Origin: a bacterium
GTDB lineage: Bacteria; Elusimicrobiota; Elusimicrobia; Elusimicrobiales; UBA9959
Assembly (NCBI GenBank): GCA_021811185.1
Contig: JAJZPL010000004.1
Span: forward strand, 89,532-153,531
Reading direction: 5' to 3'
Length of the DNA stretch: 64,000 nucleotides
The notes below the pieces were generated by a model. The model worked only from the letters and a program-made list of their open reading frames with translations, was not told the DNA's origin and made no database searches. Position 1 is the stretch's first letter; each line of letters starts with the position of its first letter. The translations under genes were made by a program, and so were the position numbers. Of this stretch, positions 42,381-52,292 are shown in pieces.

Positions 42381-44297
42381 ATGGACAGCAAAGACGGCAA
42401 AAAGAAAGAATCCATAGACGAGATCCTCTCCGACCTGAACGGCCTGCTGAACAAGATGCCCTCCATCCTGGACGGCATAAGGATGCCCGAAATAAAGCCG
42501 GTGGAATTCGCCGCCCCCGAACCCGCTCCCAAGCCCGCCGCCGAAGTGCCGGCGCCGGCGCAGGAAGCAGCCCCCGCCGCCGAGGAAAAAGCGGCCGAAA
42601 CGGCCTCTCCCGCGCCTGAAGTAGAAACCCCGCTCCCTGTTTTCAATCCCGAGAAAACCGTTGTGCTGGAGAACCTCTCCGGCCTGCCGGAAGGGGCCTC
42701 CGCGCCCGAAGAGAAACCCGCAGCGGACGAACCGCTTGTGATAGAATCTTTCGCCAAGCAGGCCGAAGCGGTCAAGCAGCCGGAAACCGGCGGCCTGGTG
42801 CCGCAGAGCCTGGGCGATTTTATGTTCGGCGAGGACGCGGAGCAGAAGCCGCAGGAAGCCGCCCCCGCGCTTTCCCAGGAACCGCAGGCTGCCGCGCCGG
42901 AGCCCGCTCCCGAGATCCCCGTTCTTCCCGTTTCCCCCATGTCGGAGGAGAAGACGCCCGAAGCCGGGTTTATTCCCTCCGACGCCGTTTCCCCCGAGAC
43001 TCCGGACCTTTCGCTTCAGCAGCCGGAAGCGCCAGTCGGGGAACCCGAGCCCGAGCAGCCGGCCGCCGAACTTAAGCCCCGCGGCGGATACGAGGTTACC
43101 CGCGATTTCGGCGTGCCCGATATAGACGCGCTCATGCAGCTTTCCCAGGACGAGATCCTGGGCAGGCCCGCGCCCGAGCCCTCCGTGGAGCCGGCCGCGG
43201 AGCCGGTCCAGGAACAGTCGCCCGAGCCGGAAGCTTTGAAAGAAGAGCCGTCCATGGACGAGCTGGCCGAATTCGAGCGGCAGCTTAAGGCCGCGGGGGA
43301 GCAGGGGGGGGAGATGGAGAACAAGCCTGAAGAAAAGCAGGAAAAGCCCGCTGAGGAAATAGTCCCGGAAGCCGCGGCTCCCGTTGAGCCGGCGGCGGCT
43401 CCCGGGAACGGTTTTGAAGGTCTTACTATCGAGCCGGAAGCCTCTAACGCCGGACCGGAAGCGCAGCCCGAGGTCGCGACCCGTCAGGAAACGCCCGGAG
43501 AAATGGACTTAGCCCAGGCAGCTTCGGAACCGCAGCCCGAACCCGCCCCGCAGACGGGCGGGATAGAACTTGACGCTCTGTCCGAAGCCGGGAGCACCCA
43601 GCAGTTCCAGCCCGCGCCGCAGCCCGAAGCGCAGCCTGAACCGGCCGCGCAGGCGGAAGCCCCCCGGGAGATGGAACTCAGCGTAGGCCGGCCCGCCGAG
43701 GAAAAACCGCAGGAGGACGCAGGCCAGGGCCTGGTGCTGGAGCCTGCCAACGCTTTCATGTCCTCCCAGCCCGCGTCCGATTCTGGAGGAGAAACTTTGG
43801 TGGTTCCGCCGCCCGCCGCCGCGGGCGACGCGGACAAGACCGTGGTTTACGACGCCGGTTCGGCCCCCGGGAGTACCCACCGTTCCCAGTCGGGGGATTT
43901 CGACGCCTTGGCCGTGAAGCAGACGCCGGAAGGGATACCTGCGGAGCGCGTGCGCGCCGTGATGTTCCTGTACGCGCCGGAAGAAAAAGGCTTCTGCGCC
44001 GCGGTCCTGGCCGAGCTGGACGCGATCTGCCTTAAATCCGCCGCCAAGCCGATGTTCATCCGTCGCGCCGGGGTGAAGGAATGCGCTTCCGACATGAACG
44101 CCAACTACATCCTTCAGATGGCCTCGGACGCCGGCGCCATCGGGCTGGTCTGCGTGGGGGCCATCCCCCAGGAGAAAATTTACGAAGTGGAGAACGTCTT
44201 CACTTCTTCCGGCGGTTTCTTCAGGCATTATGACTCCGCCAGTTTCAGCCATTCCGCCGCGCTGGACCTGGTCTCGGACCTGATACTTCGCGTATGA
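42381..44297 (+). CDS. Long Pro/Glu/Ala-rich protein with conserved C-terminal domain
   Basis: Not recognised. The 638-residue product has a short N-terminal helix (SIDEILSDLNGLLNKMPSILDGI), then about 480 residues of low-complexity P/E/A/Q sequence, presumably disordered. A C-terminal globular domain of about 110 residues begins near ERVRAVMFLYAPEEKGFC. There is no signal peptide, so it is cytoplasmic. It overlaps the DnaA-like gene by four bases, suggesting a shared complex. Confidence 0.6.
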   Translation: MDSKDGKKKESIDEILSDLNGLLNKMPSILDGIRMPEIKPVEFAAPEPAPKPAAEVPAPAQEAAPAAEEKAAETASPAPEVETPLPVFNPEKTVVLENLSGLPEGASAPEEKPAADEPLVIESFAKQAEAVKQPETGGLVPQSLGDFMFGEDAEQKPQEAAPALSQEPQAAAPEPAPEIPVLPVSPMSEEKTPEAGFIPSDAVSPETPDLSLQQPEAPVGEPEPEQPAAELKPRGGYEVTRDFGVPDIDALMQLSQDEILGRPAPEPSVEPAAEPVQEQSPEPEALKEEPSMDELAEFERQLKAAGEQGGEMENKPEEKQEKPAEEIVPEAAAPVEPAAAPGNGFEGLTIEPEASNAGPEAQPEVATRQETPGEMDLAQAASEPQPEPAPQTGGIELDALSEAGSTQQFQPAPQPEAQPEPAAQAEAPREMELSVGRPAEEKPQEDAGQGLVLEPANAFMSSQPASDSGGETLVVPPPAAAGDADKTVVYDAGSAPGSTHRSQSGDFDALAVKQTPEGIPAERVRAVMFLYAPEEKGFCAAVLAELDAICLKSAAKPMFIRRAGVKECASDMNANYILQMASDAGAIGLVCVGAIPQEKIYEVENVFTSSGGFFRHYDSASFSHSAALDLVSDLILRV

Positions 44298-46075
44298 TAA
44301 AAAAGTGGGACGTAGCCCCGGCGCCGAACGATAAAAACCCCGGCCGCCATAAGCTCCTGATCAAGGGCGAGATGAAGGATATCTTCCTGATCGTCAAGAA
44401 GCTCGGCAGCGTCTGCTCGCGCCCGGAAAAGACTTCCGGCGAATTCGACTTCATCATCTACCTGTCCGAACTCGAGATAGAGACGATGAAGAAACTAAAG
44501 GTCGTCGCCGCGGAACTCAGCGCCCCTGCGGCTCCCGCCGCGGCCGCCGAGGCGGAAGATCCCTTCGCCGCCGAGCCCGTTCCCTTCGAGGCCCCCAAAC
44601 CTAAATTCAAACCGGAGCCCGCGCCGGAGCCCGCGCCGCGTCCCGCGCCGGAGCCCGCGCCGCGTCCCGCGCCGGAGCCCGCGCCGGAGCCCGCGCCGCG
44701 TCCCGCGCCGGAGCCCGCGCCGCGCCCCGCGCCTGCCGTTCCGCCGCCTTCGCAACCCTCGCATCAGGGCATGAGCGTTCCCTCCATCTCTACCCGGACC
44801 AAGCGCGAAGAGCCCGTTCCCGAGAAGGCGGCTCCCGCGCAAGCGCCCGCGCCTGCCGCCGCCTCCGTTTCCGCCAGGACGAAAAGCCGCTGGTCCATGG
44901 AACTGCCGCTCATTCCCACTTACAGTTTCCAGACGCTGATCGCCGGTTCCCATAACCGGTTCGCGCACGCGGCGGCCATGGCGGTGGTGGAGAACCCCGG
45001 CGTTATCTATAACCCGCTGCTGCTGTTCGGGCCTCCGGGCACCGGCAAGACGCATTTCATTAATTCCATCTCCTACGGGCTTTCAGCGGCGCTAGGCCAG
45101 AGCAGTATATTCGTCACAGACGGCATAAAGTTCTCCAAGGGCGTGGAGATGGCCATAAAGGAAGGCGGAATGGCCCGCCTGGAGGAGATGTTCTCCAAGG
45201 TGAAGGTGCTGATCATAGACGACGTGCACCTGCTGATGCTCTCCGAGGCCAACAAGAAATATATCTCGAAATGGCTGAACGACTTCGTGGCGAAGAACAA
45301 GCAGATCGTAGTCTCCTCCGTCTTCCCTCCAAAATCGCTGGCGGGCTTGGAGGACTCGGTGGGCTTCCAGTTCACGCAGGGCTGGATGGTGGACCTGAAG
45401 ATCCCCAACGCGCAGACGTACAAGTCCATTCTGAACCAGCTCGTACAGGGGATGGAGGTGAAACTTTCCGAAGACGAACTCAACGCCATTTTCGTGCGGG
45501 AGCTTATGCCTTTCGGCGAGGCCATCGATACGCTCGAAGATATGAAGAAACTGGAGAAGTTCGTGGTGAACGCCATGAACAGTTCCAGCCACGCCCAGTT
45601 GCTGGATATGTTGCTGGGTTTCGGCGAAACCTCCGTCGCGGGGGCGGTTACCGAAGAAGACGCCTCGCTGGCCGCTTCCTGGCAGCCGTCCGTAAAGGAC
45701 ACCTGGTTCAAGTGGGGGATCTTCTATCCGAAGGGCATGCAGCGAGAGGCGAAGTTCGCGCTTTATTCGCTGCACGAGCGCGCCCGGGAACTGGGGCTTA
45801 ACACCGAGTGGAGCCAGGTGTTCATGGAGGAATACAACTCCGACGAACTTTACGGCATCCCTTTCAAGATCGGAAACCTGGCCAGCGAGCGCAACGTCAA
45901 CGGCGCCATCGTCCTGGGCCCGCAGCCCAGCTCGGCCATGGGCGCGCAGGAAGCCGAATTCCGCCACCTCACTTTCAAGATCATGGACAGTTTCTCGGTC
46001 AAGGGCGCCTGGCTGCCTCTGGAAAAACTTAAATCCAAGGCCGCCTACGCTAAAATCCTGATGGACCTGGTGTGA
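44294..46075 (+). CDS. DnaA-like AAA+ protein with Pro-rich linker, no DNA-binding domain
   Basis: The 593-residue product has a small N-terminal domain (1-75), a linker with tandem PEPAPRPAP repeats (107-147) and a DnaA/Hda-type AAA+ domain. That domain contains TYSFQTLIAGSHNRFAHAAAMAV, Walker A GPPGTGKT (246-253) and VLIIDDVHLL (Walker B). A C-terminal domain of about 115 residues is not that of DnaA; the helix-turn-helix domain IV that binds DnaA boxes is absent. A regulator or localisation ATPase is more likely than a replication initiator. It lies between the Pro/Glu-rich gene and a histidine kinase. Confidence 0.75.
   Translation: MIKKWDVAPAPNDKNPGRHKLLIKGEMKDIFLIVKKLGSVCSRPEKTSGEFDFIIYLSELEIETMKKLKVVAAELSAPAAPAAAAEAEDPFAAEPVPFEAPKPKFKPEPAPEPAPRPAPEPAPRPAPEPAPEPAPRPAPEPAPRPAPAVPPPSQPSHQGMSVPSISTRTKREEPVPEKAAPAQAPAPAAASVSARTKSRWSMELPLIPTYSFQTLIAGSHNRFAHAAAMAVVENPGVIYNPLLLFGPPGTGKTHFINSISYGLSAALGQSSIFVTDGIKFSKGVEMAIKEGGMARLEEMFSKVKVLIIDDVHLLMLSEANKKYISKWLNDFVAKNKQIVVSSVFPPKSLAGLEDSVGFQFTQGWMVDLKIPNAQTYKSILNQLVQGMEVKLSEDELNAIFVRELMPFGEAIDTLEDMKKLEKFVVNAMNSSSHAQLLDMLLGFGETSVAGAVTEEDASLAASWQPSVKDTWFKWGIFYPKGMQREAKFALYSLHERARELGLNTEWSQVFMEEYNSDELYGIPFKIGNLASERNVNGAIVLGPQPSSAMGAQEAEFRHLTFKIMDSFSVKGAWLPLEKLKSKAAYAKILMDLV
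44621..44731 (+). repeat. In-frame tandem repeat encoding Pro-Glu/Arg-Pro-Ala units
   Basis: Short G+C-rich units (CCCGCGCCGGAG and CCCGCGCCGCGT types) alternate through about 110 bases inside the DnaA-like gene, encoding PEPAP/RPAP units. Such near-identical units are prone to length change by slippage. Confidence 0.8.
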
Positions 46076-46078
46076 TGA

Positions 46079-48010
46079 ATGGTTAACGAACTTCTGGGTG
46101 CGGGAGTGCTGGGCGCCGCGGGCGCTTTCGCCGCTTACTGGCACCTTAAATTCAGGCACGTGCTGCCGATGGAGAGCCGCCTGCGCTCTTCCCAGAAGTC
46201 CTTTGCCGACTTCACCTCCTTTACCCGCGAGACCATGGAGCGCGCCTACGCCCCGGAGCAGCCGGAGCATTACGGCGATATCACCAATTATTACCTGATA
46301 AAACTGCATAAGGCTTTCCCGGACAGTTCCATGCTGCTCTTCGAAAAGGGCGAGGGCCAGTGGAAGCTTGTGAACTACCTCAAGCATTTCAAGGTGGAGC
46401 CCAAGCTGCTCACCGCCTACAAATGGAGCGCTTTCGACCGCAGCTCCGCCGAGGGCGAGCTGCTGCGCTTCGACGACGTGCGCGCCGGCGACTACCACGG
46501 GATGGAAGAGCTGTTCTCCGTTTTCGACGTGAAGTCCGCGCTGATGTGCCCGTTCAAACCCGCCGGCGGGGCCCCGGAGCGGCTGATAGTTTTCGGAGCG
46601 CCCGTTCCTTCCTCGTTCGACGCCGCCCAGCCCTACCTGCGCTTCGTGGCGCTGCAGCTTTCCTCCATCTCCAAGGTCTCGGACAAGATCTTCACGCTCA
46701 AGAAGGAGACCGACCACCTGAAGAACGAGGTGAATGCGGTGGTGAAGGAACTGGACGTGGCGGGCTCGCGCCTGATCCAGCGCGCCCGCGAGCGCAAGGC
46801 TCTTTACGAGGTGGTTACCAAGGTCACCGGCCCCGGCGGCAACGACTCTCAGAACGGCTGCGGGGCCATCCTCAATATCGTGGCCAAGATGGTGGAGGCC
46901 GACGTGGTGGCCTGCCTGCTTTTCGACGACGCCAAAGGCGAGTTGGTGGTGAGCCCCGGTTCGTACGGCATCCCGGATTCGGAGCGCATGCTCTACAGCA
47001 TCCCGGTCAGCAACCACGCCTCCGCCTCGGTGCGCACCTTCCTCAGCCGTAAGCCGTTCATCACGGCCGACGCCCAGAACGACCCGGACGTGCTTACCCG
47101 CTACGCCAAGCTCTGGGAAATACATTCTCTGATGATTGTCCCGATCTCGCTGCACGACCGCATCATCGGCGTGATGCGCGTGGGCAGCCGCCGCCAGGAT
47201 TTCTTCACACCGGACCAGCTGGAATTCCTCACGATCATAGCCGACGAACTGGCCATCATCATCGAGATGGTCACGCTTTACGAGAACCTCTCCAAGACGG
47301 CGCAGGAGCTGGCCCAGCTGAACAAGATCAAGGACGAGTTCCTGGCCACCGTCAGCCACGAGCTCAAGACCCCGCTGACCACCATCAAGGGCTTCGTGTC
47401 CGTTATCCTCAGCGGAGAGGTGGGCCCGCTGAACGAGCAGCAGCTTAATTTCCTGACGGTCACCGACCAGTCAGTGAACCGCCTCACGCACCTGATCTCC
47501 AACCTGCTCGATCTGTCGAGGCTGAACGGCAAGGTGGAGCTGGAGTTCCAGAAAGTGGACCTGGCCGACCTGGTGAAAAGCTCGGTCTCGACCATGCTGC
47601 TGAAGGCGCGCGAGAAGAACGTTTCCATCACAAACGAGCTGGCCAAGGGGCTGCCGCCGGTGCACGCCGACACGCGCTGGATCGGGCAGGTGGTGGACAA
47701 CCTGCTGATCAACGCCATCAAGTACGCCGGCGCCGGCGCCAGCGTCAAGGTTACCGGCACCGACAAGGGCGAAGCGGTGGTCGTCTGCGTCGAGGATAAC
47801 GGCCCCGGCATCCCGCTGGAAGAGCAGAAGATGGTCTTCGACAAGTTTTACCGCGGCAAGTCCAGCGCCAACCAGGTGCCAGGCACGGGCCTGGGGCTTG
47901 CCATTTCAAAGTCCGTCGTGGAGAAACACGGCGGGAAAATATGGGTGGAGTCCAAGCCGGGGAAAGGGTCCAGGTTCTGTTTCGCCCTTCCCGTGGCTAA
48001 AACTAAATAG
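46079..48010 (+). CDS. GAF-domain sensor histidine kinase
   Basis: Two-component sensor of 643 residues. It has one hydrophobic N-terminal segment ([18 protein letters not shown]), a long input region, and a GAF domain (about residues 235-400). A HisKA domain follows with phospho-acceptor His427 in [15 protein letters not shown], then a HATPase domain with [18 protein letters not shown] and [10 protein letters not shown]. No response regulator gene is adjacent. It starts directly after the DnaA-like gene, implying a functional link. Confidence 0.9.
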   Translation: MVNELLGAGVLGAAGAFAAYWHLKFRHVLPMESRLRSSQKSFADFTSFTRETMERAYAPEQPEHYGDITNYYLIKLHKAFPDSSMLLFEKGEGQWKLVNYLKHFKVEPKLLTAYKWSAFDRSSAEGELLRFDDVRAGDYHGMEELFSVFDVKSALMCPFKPAGGAPERLIVFGAPVPSSFDAAQPYLRFVALQLSSISKVSDKIFTLKKETDHLKNEVNAVVKELDVAGSRLIQRARERKALYEVVTKVTGPGGNDSQNGCGAILNIVAKMVEADVVACLLFDDAKGELVVSPGSYGIPDSERMLYSIPVSNHASASVRTFLSRKPFITADAQNDPDVLTRYAKLWEIHSLMIVPISLHDRIIGVMRVGSRRQDFFTPDQLEFLTIIADELAIIIEMVTLYENLSKTAQELAQLNKIKDEFLATVSHELKTPLTTIKGFVSVILSGEVGPLNEQQLNFLTVTDQSVNRLTHLISNLLDLSRLNGKVELEFQKVDLADLVKSSVSTMLLKAREKNVSITNELAKGLPPVHADTRWIGQVVDNLLINAIKYAGAGASVKVTGTDKGEAVVVCVEDNGPGIPLEEQKMVFDKFYRGKSSANQVPGTGLGLAISKSVVEKHGGKIWVESKPGKGSRFCFALPVAKTK

Positions 48011-48036
48011 GCCGCGCCGCGGCCGAGGGGATCCGA

Positions 48037-49134
48037 ATGAAACTTAAACTTCTCATAGCGCCGGCCGTTCTGCTGCTCGGGGCCTGCGCCCACACGCAGG
48101 CGCCGAACGCGCTGAAGGCCGCTCCCGAAATGCTGCTGGCGGACGGCGCCGCCGACTTCGACGCGCGGGACCTCGCTGCCTCCAAGAACCGGGCCGTCCT
48201 GGACGCCGAAAGGACCGCCGTGGCCCGGGTGGCCGAGCTTTATATAGACGAGACCGCCAAGGCCGAGAAGTATTCCGCGCTCGAGAACGGCATGTTCAAA
48301 AGCCCCCAGCTTTACGTGGCCAGGCAGAAGGTCGTCTCCGAGGGCCGCGACGGCGCCTCTTACCGCGTGCGCCTGAAGGTGTGGGTCTACCAGGCCAGGA
48401 TAGCTTCGGAACTTCGCGCGCTCGATCTTTCCGGGCCCGCCGCCTCGGCGCCCCGCGCCGCTTTCGTGCAGCGCGGCGCCGTCGCCCCGGCCTTTTCCGC
48501 CGCTTTCCGGGAGGCTTTCGCCAAGCGCTCGCAGATAAAGATAGAGGATTTCCCTTTCTCAGGCGACGCCGCCGCCGCAACGCTTCCCGAGGCCGCGCTG
48601 CTGAGCGCCGCCTCCTCCTCCGGGGCGGACCTGCTGTTCGCCGCTTCCGCGTCGGCCTCCGCTTCCGGGGCGGGGCTTAACACCGGGTTTTATCCCTCCA
48701 GGGCCGAAGCCGCCGTAAAGGTTTACGACGCCCGCACCGGCAAGGTCCTGCTTGAGCTTTCCAGCCAGGCTAACGCCATCGACTCTTCAGAAGCGGCCTC
48801 GTCCGCCAAGGCCCTGGCCTCCGCCGGCGAGCTGCTGGCGCAGGAGACCGCCGCCAAGGCCGACCGCCTGCTGAAGCCTGAAGTTTCTCTTAAACTCAAG
48901 ATCCGTAACATAGATGGCATCGAGACCCTTGAAAAACTTAAAACCCAACTGCTTAAGCTCGACGTGAAAGGGTTGCGCCTGGAAAGTTTCGGCTCCGGTG
49001 AGGCCGTTTTCGACGTTTCTCCGCGCAGCCCCGATTCCCAGGAATTCGCCAGCGCCGTGCTCCGCGGCGATTCGCTCGGGCTGGAACTGGACGGCACCAA
49101 CGCGCAGGAAGTCAGCTTTTCGCTCCAGCGCTGA
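48037..49134 (+). CDS. Lipoprotein with FlgT/LPP20-like N-terminal region
   Basis: The 365-residue product has a lipoprotein signal (KLLIAPAVLLLGACAH). A region ADFDARDLAASKNRAVLDAERTAVARVAELYI follows, like the N-terminal domain of FlgT and related outer-membrane lipoproteins, then a second domain with VKVYDARTGKVLLELS. Two further lipoprotein genes follow with close spacing, so the three probably act together at the outer membrane. Confidence 0.6.
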   Translation: MKLKLLIAPAVLLLGACAHTQAPNALKAAPEMLLADGAADFDARDLAASKNRAVLDAERTAVARVAELYIDETAKAEKYSALENGMFKSPQLYVARQKVVSEGRDGASYRVRLKVWVYQARIASELRALDLSGPAASAPRAAFVQRGAVAPAFSAAFREAFAKRSQIKIEDFPFSGDAAAATLPEAALLSAASSSGADLLFAASASASASGAGLNTGFYPSRAEAAVKVYDARTGKVLLELSSQANAIDSSEAASSAKALASAGELLAQETAAKADRLLKPEVSLKLKIRNIDGIETLEKLKTQLLKLDVKGLRLESFGSGEAVFDVSPRSPDSQEFASAVLRGDSLGLELDGTNAQEVSFSLQR

Positions 49135-49137
49135 ACT

Positions 49138-49746
49138 ATGACGGGCCGCCGATCTTTAGCCTTGCTGCTGGCCGCCTGCTGCGCCTGCGCCGGGAAAGCG
49201 GCCTACCTGGTTTCGCCGGCGCTGAGGACCGCGGCCGACCCGCGCGTGGCGGTGCTGCCGTTCGATAACGAGAGTACGGATATGTCCGCGCCGGGCATCA
49301 TGCGGAAACTCGCGGCCGAGGGTTTCGAAAGGCGGGGGTATCCGGTGCTGGACGCCGCCGAAGTTGACACAAAGCTCTCCGCTCTCGGGATCTCTGAGGG
49401 CGGCCAGCTGCCGGGGCTTAAGCCTCAGGACATAGGGCGGGCGCTGGGCGTGGACCTGCTCTGCTACGGCGACGTGGAGGATTTCACTTTTCAGAACCTG
49501 GGTTTCCTGATCCGCAAGAACGTAACGCTCCATGTCAGGCTGGTCTCCGCCTCCACCGGCGAAACCCTTTACGAGGGCACCGGCAGCGGCAAGGACGTTA
49601 AAGTCTTCTTTAACCGCGAGGAGGCCAAGTACGCTTTCGTCGAGCAGATGGCCGAGAAGGTAGTGTCGAATATTTTCAAGGTGCCGCTTAAGCGCGAGGC
49701 CGGAATTTCCGCCGACAACGCGCTGGCCAGCCTGCCACGCAGGTAA
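49138..49746 (+). CDS. GNA1162/DUF799-like lipoprotein
   Basis: The 202-residue product has a lipoprotein-like signal (LALLLAACCACAGK). The pattern DPRVAVLPFDNESTDMSAPGIMRKLAAEGFERRGYPVLDAAEV, LGVDLLCYGDVEDF and VRLVSASTGETLYEG is shared by GNA1162 and CsgG/TolB-N-like proteins. GNA1162 proteins are commonly encoded beside CsgG homologues, as here. Confidence 0.72.
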   Translation: MTGRRSLALLLAACCACAGKAAYLVSPALRTAADPRVAVLPFDNESTDMSAPGIMRKLAAEGFERRGYPVLDAAEVDTKLSALGISEGGQLPGLKPQDIGRALGVDLLCYGDVEDFTFQNLGFLIRKNVTLHVRLVSASTGETLYEGTGSGKDVKVFFNREEAKYAFVEQMAEKVVSNIFKVPLKREAGISADNALASLPRR

Positions 49747-49776
49747 AATTTAGCTGGAACATTATCGGGAGGGAAA

Positions 49777-50709
49777 ATGAAAAAACTGAACCTTATAGCG
49801 GCTATAGCCCTGCTGGCGGCCTGCGCTCCTTCGAAAACGGTAAAGACGCAGCAGGCTATCAGCACCAAAGAGACCGAAGAGGTTGAATCAAAATATACAG
49901 GCCCCAAGCGCCGCATCGGCGTTGTCGAGTTCGAGAACAAGTCCGCCTACGGCCAGGGACGCCTGGGCAGCGCCGCTTCAGATATCCTTATTACCGAGCT
50001 TGTGAAGTCGGGCAAGTTCATCGTGGTAGAGCGCGACCGCATGAACAAGATCCTCGACGAGCAGAAGCTCCAGAGCCAGGGCATGACCGACCCGCAGACC
50101 GCAGCCAAGGTAGGCCAGATCCTGGGGCTCGAGGCCATCGTAGTGGGCTCCGTGTCCCAGTTCGGAGTGAAAAGCGAAGGCTCGGATTATTTGTTGACCC
50201 AGTCCAAACGGCAGGTGGCTACCGTGACCGTGGACATAAGGCTGATAGACGTGCAGAGCGGCCAGGTGATCCTGGCGGACTCGGGCAAGGGGATGGCCAA
50301 GTCCACCAAGGCTTCGTTCCTGGGGATGGGCACCAAGGGAGGCTACGATGAAACGCTCGAGGGGGAGGCGCTGCGCGCAGCCCTGGTCCAGTTTGTAACC
50401 AATATTTCGAGCCAGCTTAACAAGAAGCCCTGGTCCTGCATGGTGGCGGCCGCCGTCAACGACCAGCTCTACCTGAACGCCGGTCCGGACTCCGGCGTTA
50501 ACTCCGGCCTGAAGCTGGACTGCTTCCACGAGGGCTCCGAGATCCGCGACCCGCGTTCCAACCTGGTGATAGGCCACGTGGAGAATTACATCGGGCCGGC
50601 GGAAGTTACCGGCGTCTGCGGCGACTCCGGCGACTGTTCCACGGCCCGGCTGACGAAGTCCTCCGGGCCGTCCGCCAAGGCCGGGGACATCTGCCGCCTG
50701 GCGAAGTAA
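49777..50709 (+). CDS. CsgG-family outer-membrane lipoprotein
   Basis: CsgG forms the curli secretion pore; many homologues are in operons without curli. The 310-residue product has a lipoprotein signal (IAAIALLAACAPS), RRIGVVEFENKSAYGQGRLGSAASDILITELVKSGKFIVVERDRMNKILDEQ and VTVDIRLIDVQSGQVILAD. A C-terminal domain of about 100 residues with four cysteines is extra. No curlin genes are nearby, so secretion of curli is not implied. Confidence 0.82.
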   Translation: MKKLNLIAAIALLAACAPSKTVKTQQAISTKETEEVESKYTGPKRRIGVVEFENKSAYGQGRLGSAASDILITELVKSGKFIVVERDRMNKILDEQKLQSQGMTDPQTAAKVGQILGLEAIVVGSVSQFGVKSEGSDYLLTQSKRQVATVTVDIRLIDVQSGQVILADSGKGMAKSTKASFLGMGTKGGYDETLEGEALRAALVQFVTNISSQLNKKPWSCMVAAAVNDQLYLNAGPDSGVNSGLKLDCFHEGSEIRDPRSNLVIGHVENYIGPAEVTGVCGDSGDCSTARLTKSSGPSAKAGDICRLAK

Positions 50710-50736
50710 GCCAGGCCGCGGCGGTACTGGAAATTT

Positions 50737-52272
50737 ATGCTTTCCAAACTGCGCACATTGTGCCTTAAAGGTATAGACGGGCGGGAGGTGAGCGCCGAGG
50801 TATATATCGCCGCCGGCCTGCCCGCTTATACCGTGGTGGGTCTGCCCGACGCCGCCGTCAAGGAGGCCAAGGACCGCGTGGTGGCGGCCGTCCGCAATTC
50901 CGGGTTCGACTTTCCCTCCAAGCGCATAACCGTAAACCTGGCCCCGGCCGAGATCAAGAAGGCCGGCACGCATTTCGACCTGCCGATAGCTCTGGGCGTT
51001 ATCGCCGCCGCCGGCAAGCTGGGGAAGCAGCCGCCGAAAAGGCTGGAGGATACTTTCTTTATAGGCGAACTGGCGCTCGACGGGTCGCTGCGGCCGGTGG
51101 CCGGCGTGCTGCCCATGCTGCTGGCCGTTAAAAGCCAGGGAAGGACCGCCGTGGTGCCGTTAGGCAACTCGGCCGAGGCCGCGGTCTCCGGAGTGGGCTG
51201 CCTGGCGGCAGGCAGTCTTAAGGACGTAGCCGGCTGGATAACCGGCACCGCCGAACTGAAGCCCTGCGAAGCCGCGCCCGCGCAGAAGACCGGCCCCGCG
51301 CAGCTGCCGGATTTTTCCGAGGTGAAAGGCCAGGCTTTCGCCAAGCGCGCCCTGGAGATAGCGGCGGCGGGTTTTCATAACATTATCCTCGTCGGTCCGC
51401 CCGGAGCGGGCAAGAGCATGCTGGCAAGGCGCTTCGGCGCGCTGCTGCCGCCCATGACCGTGGACGAGTCGCTGGAAACTACTAAACTTTATTCGGTGAG
51501 CGGGCTGGGCACGGCGGGCCGCCTGGTAGCGGAACGCCCGTTCCGGGAGCCGCACCACACCATCTCGGACGCCGCGCTGATAGGCGGCGGCTCGAGCCCC
51601 AGGCCGGGCGAAGTTTCTCTGGCCCATAACGGGGTGCTGTTCCTGGACGAGTTCCCCGAATTTTCGCGGCCGGCCATAGAGGCGCTGCGCGAGCCGCTCG
51701 AGGCTTGGAAGGTTACGGTGTCCCGCGTGAAGGAGAGCGTGGCCTACCCCGCGCGGTTCCTGATGGTGGCCGCCATGAACCCCTGCCCCTGCGGCTACCT
51801 AGGGCACCCGACGCGCCAATGCGCCTGTACGCCGCTGCAGGTGCACAAGTACCGCGCCAAGGTCTCGGGCCCGATCCTGGACCGCATAGACCTGCACGTG
51901 CAGCTTTCCGCCGTTAAGTACGCGGACTGGGAGGCGCTGCCGAAGGGGGAAACCACCTCCGCCATCGCCGCCCGCGTGCTTAAAGCCATAGAGATCCAGC
52001 GCGGGCGCTTCAAGGGCGGGGCCAGGGCCAACGCCTTTATGGCCGGCGCGGAACTGCGCCGCCACTGCGCGCTGCCGGAGGGCGCCTCCACGGTGCTGGA
52101 GACGGCCATGAACAAACTGGGCTTCTCGGCGCGCTCGCTGGACAAGATCCTGAAGATCTCGCGGACCATAGCCGACCTGGAAGGCGCCGCGGCCATAAAG
52201 CGGGAACACGTGATAGAAGCGGTGCAGTACCGCCTGCTCGACAAGGCTGCCGAACTTTCAGCCGGATTTTAG
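50737..52272 (+). CDS. comM: ComM/YifB-family AAA+ helicase-like protein
   Basis: In naturally transformable bacteria ComM is a hexameric helicase that extends strand exchange. The 511-residue product has an N-terminal Lon-like domain, Walker A GPPGAGKSM near residue 220 and LFLDEFPEF. It also has MNPCPCGYLGHPTRQCAC (zinc-binding insert) and the final SARSLDKILKISRTIADLEG. dprA lies two genes downstream, consistent with DNA uptake or recombination functions. Confidence 0.92.
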   Translation: MLSKLRTLCLKGIDGREVSAEVYIAAGLPAYTVVGLPDAAVKEAKDRVVAAVRNSGFDFPSKRITVNLAPAEIKKAGTHFDLPIALGVIAAAGKLGKQPPKRLEDTFFIGELALDGSLRPVAGVLPMLLAVKSQGRTAVVPLGNSAEAAVSGVGCLAAGSLKDVAGWITGTAELKPCEAAPAQKTGPAQLPDFSEVKGQAFAKRALEIAAAGFHNIILVGPPGAGKSMLARRFGALLPPMTVDESLETTKLYSVSGLGTAGRLVAERPFREPHHTISDAALIGGGSSPRPGEVSLAHNGVLFLDEFPEFSRPAIEALREPLEAWKVTVSRVKESVAYPARFLMVAAMNPCPCGYLGHPTRQCACTPLQVHKYRAKVSGPILDRIDLHVQLSAVKYADWEALPKGETTSAIAARVLKAIEIQRGRFKGGARANAFMAGAELRRHCALPEGASTVLETAMNKLGFSARSLDKILKISRTIADLEGAAAIKREHVIEAVQYRLLDKAAELSAGF

Positions 52273-52292
52273 ACGAAGACACGGAGAAACAT

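Noticed and set aside
44621..44731. CRISPR-like tandem repeat
   Set aside because: The units are short, without spacers, and are in-frame Pro-Glu/Arg-Pro-Ala coding repeats.
44294..46075. The DnaA-like gene as replication initiator with a nearby oriC
   Set aside because: The DnaA-box-binding domain is missing, and there is no dnaN neighbour or cluster of DnaA boxes that I can see.
45092..47359. A 755-codon minus-strand frame opposite the DnaA-like and histidine kinase genes
   Set aside because: Both plus-strand genes have clear motifs, and the antisense translation is low-complexity Leu/Val/Gly/His.
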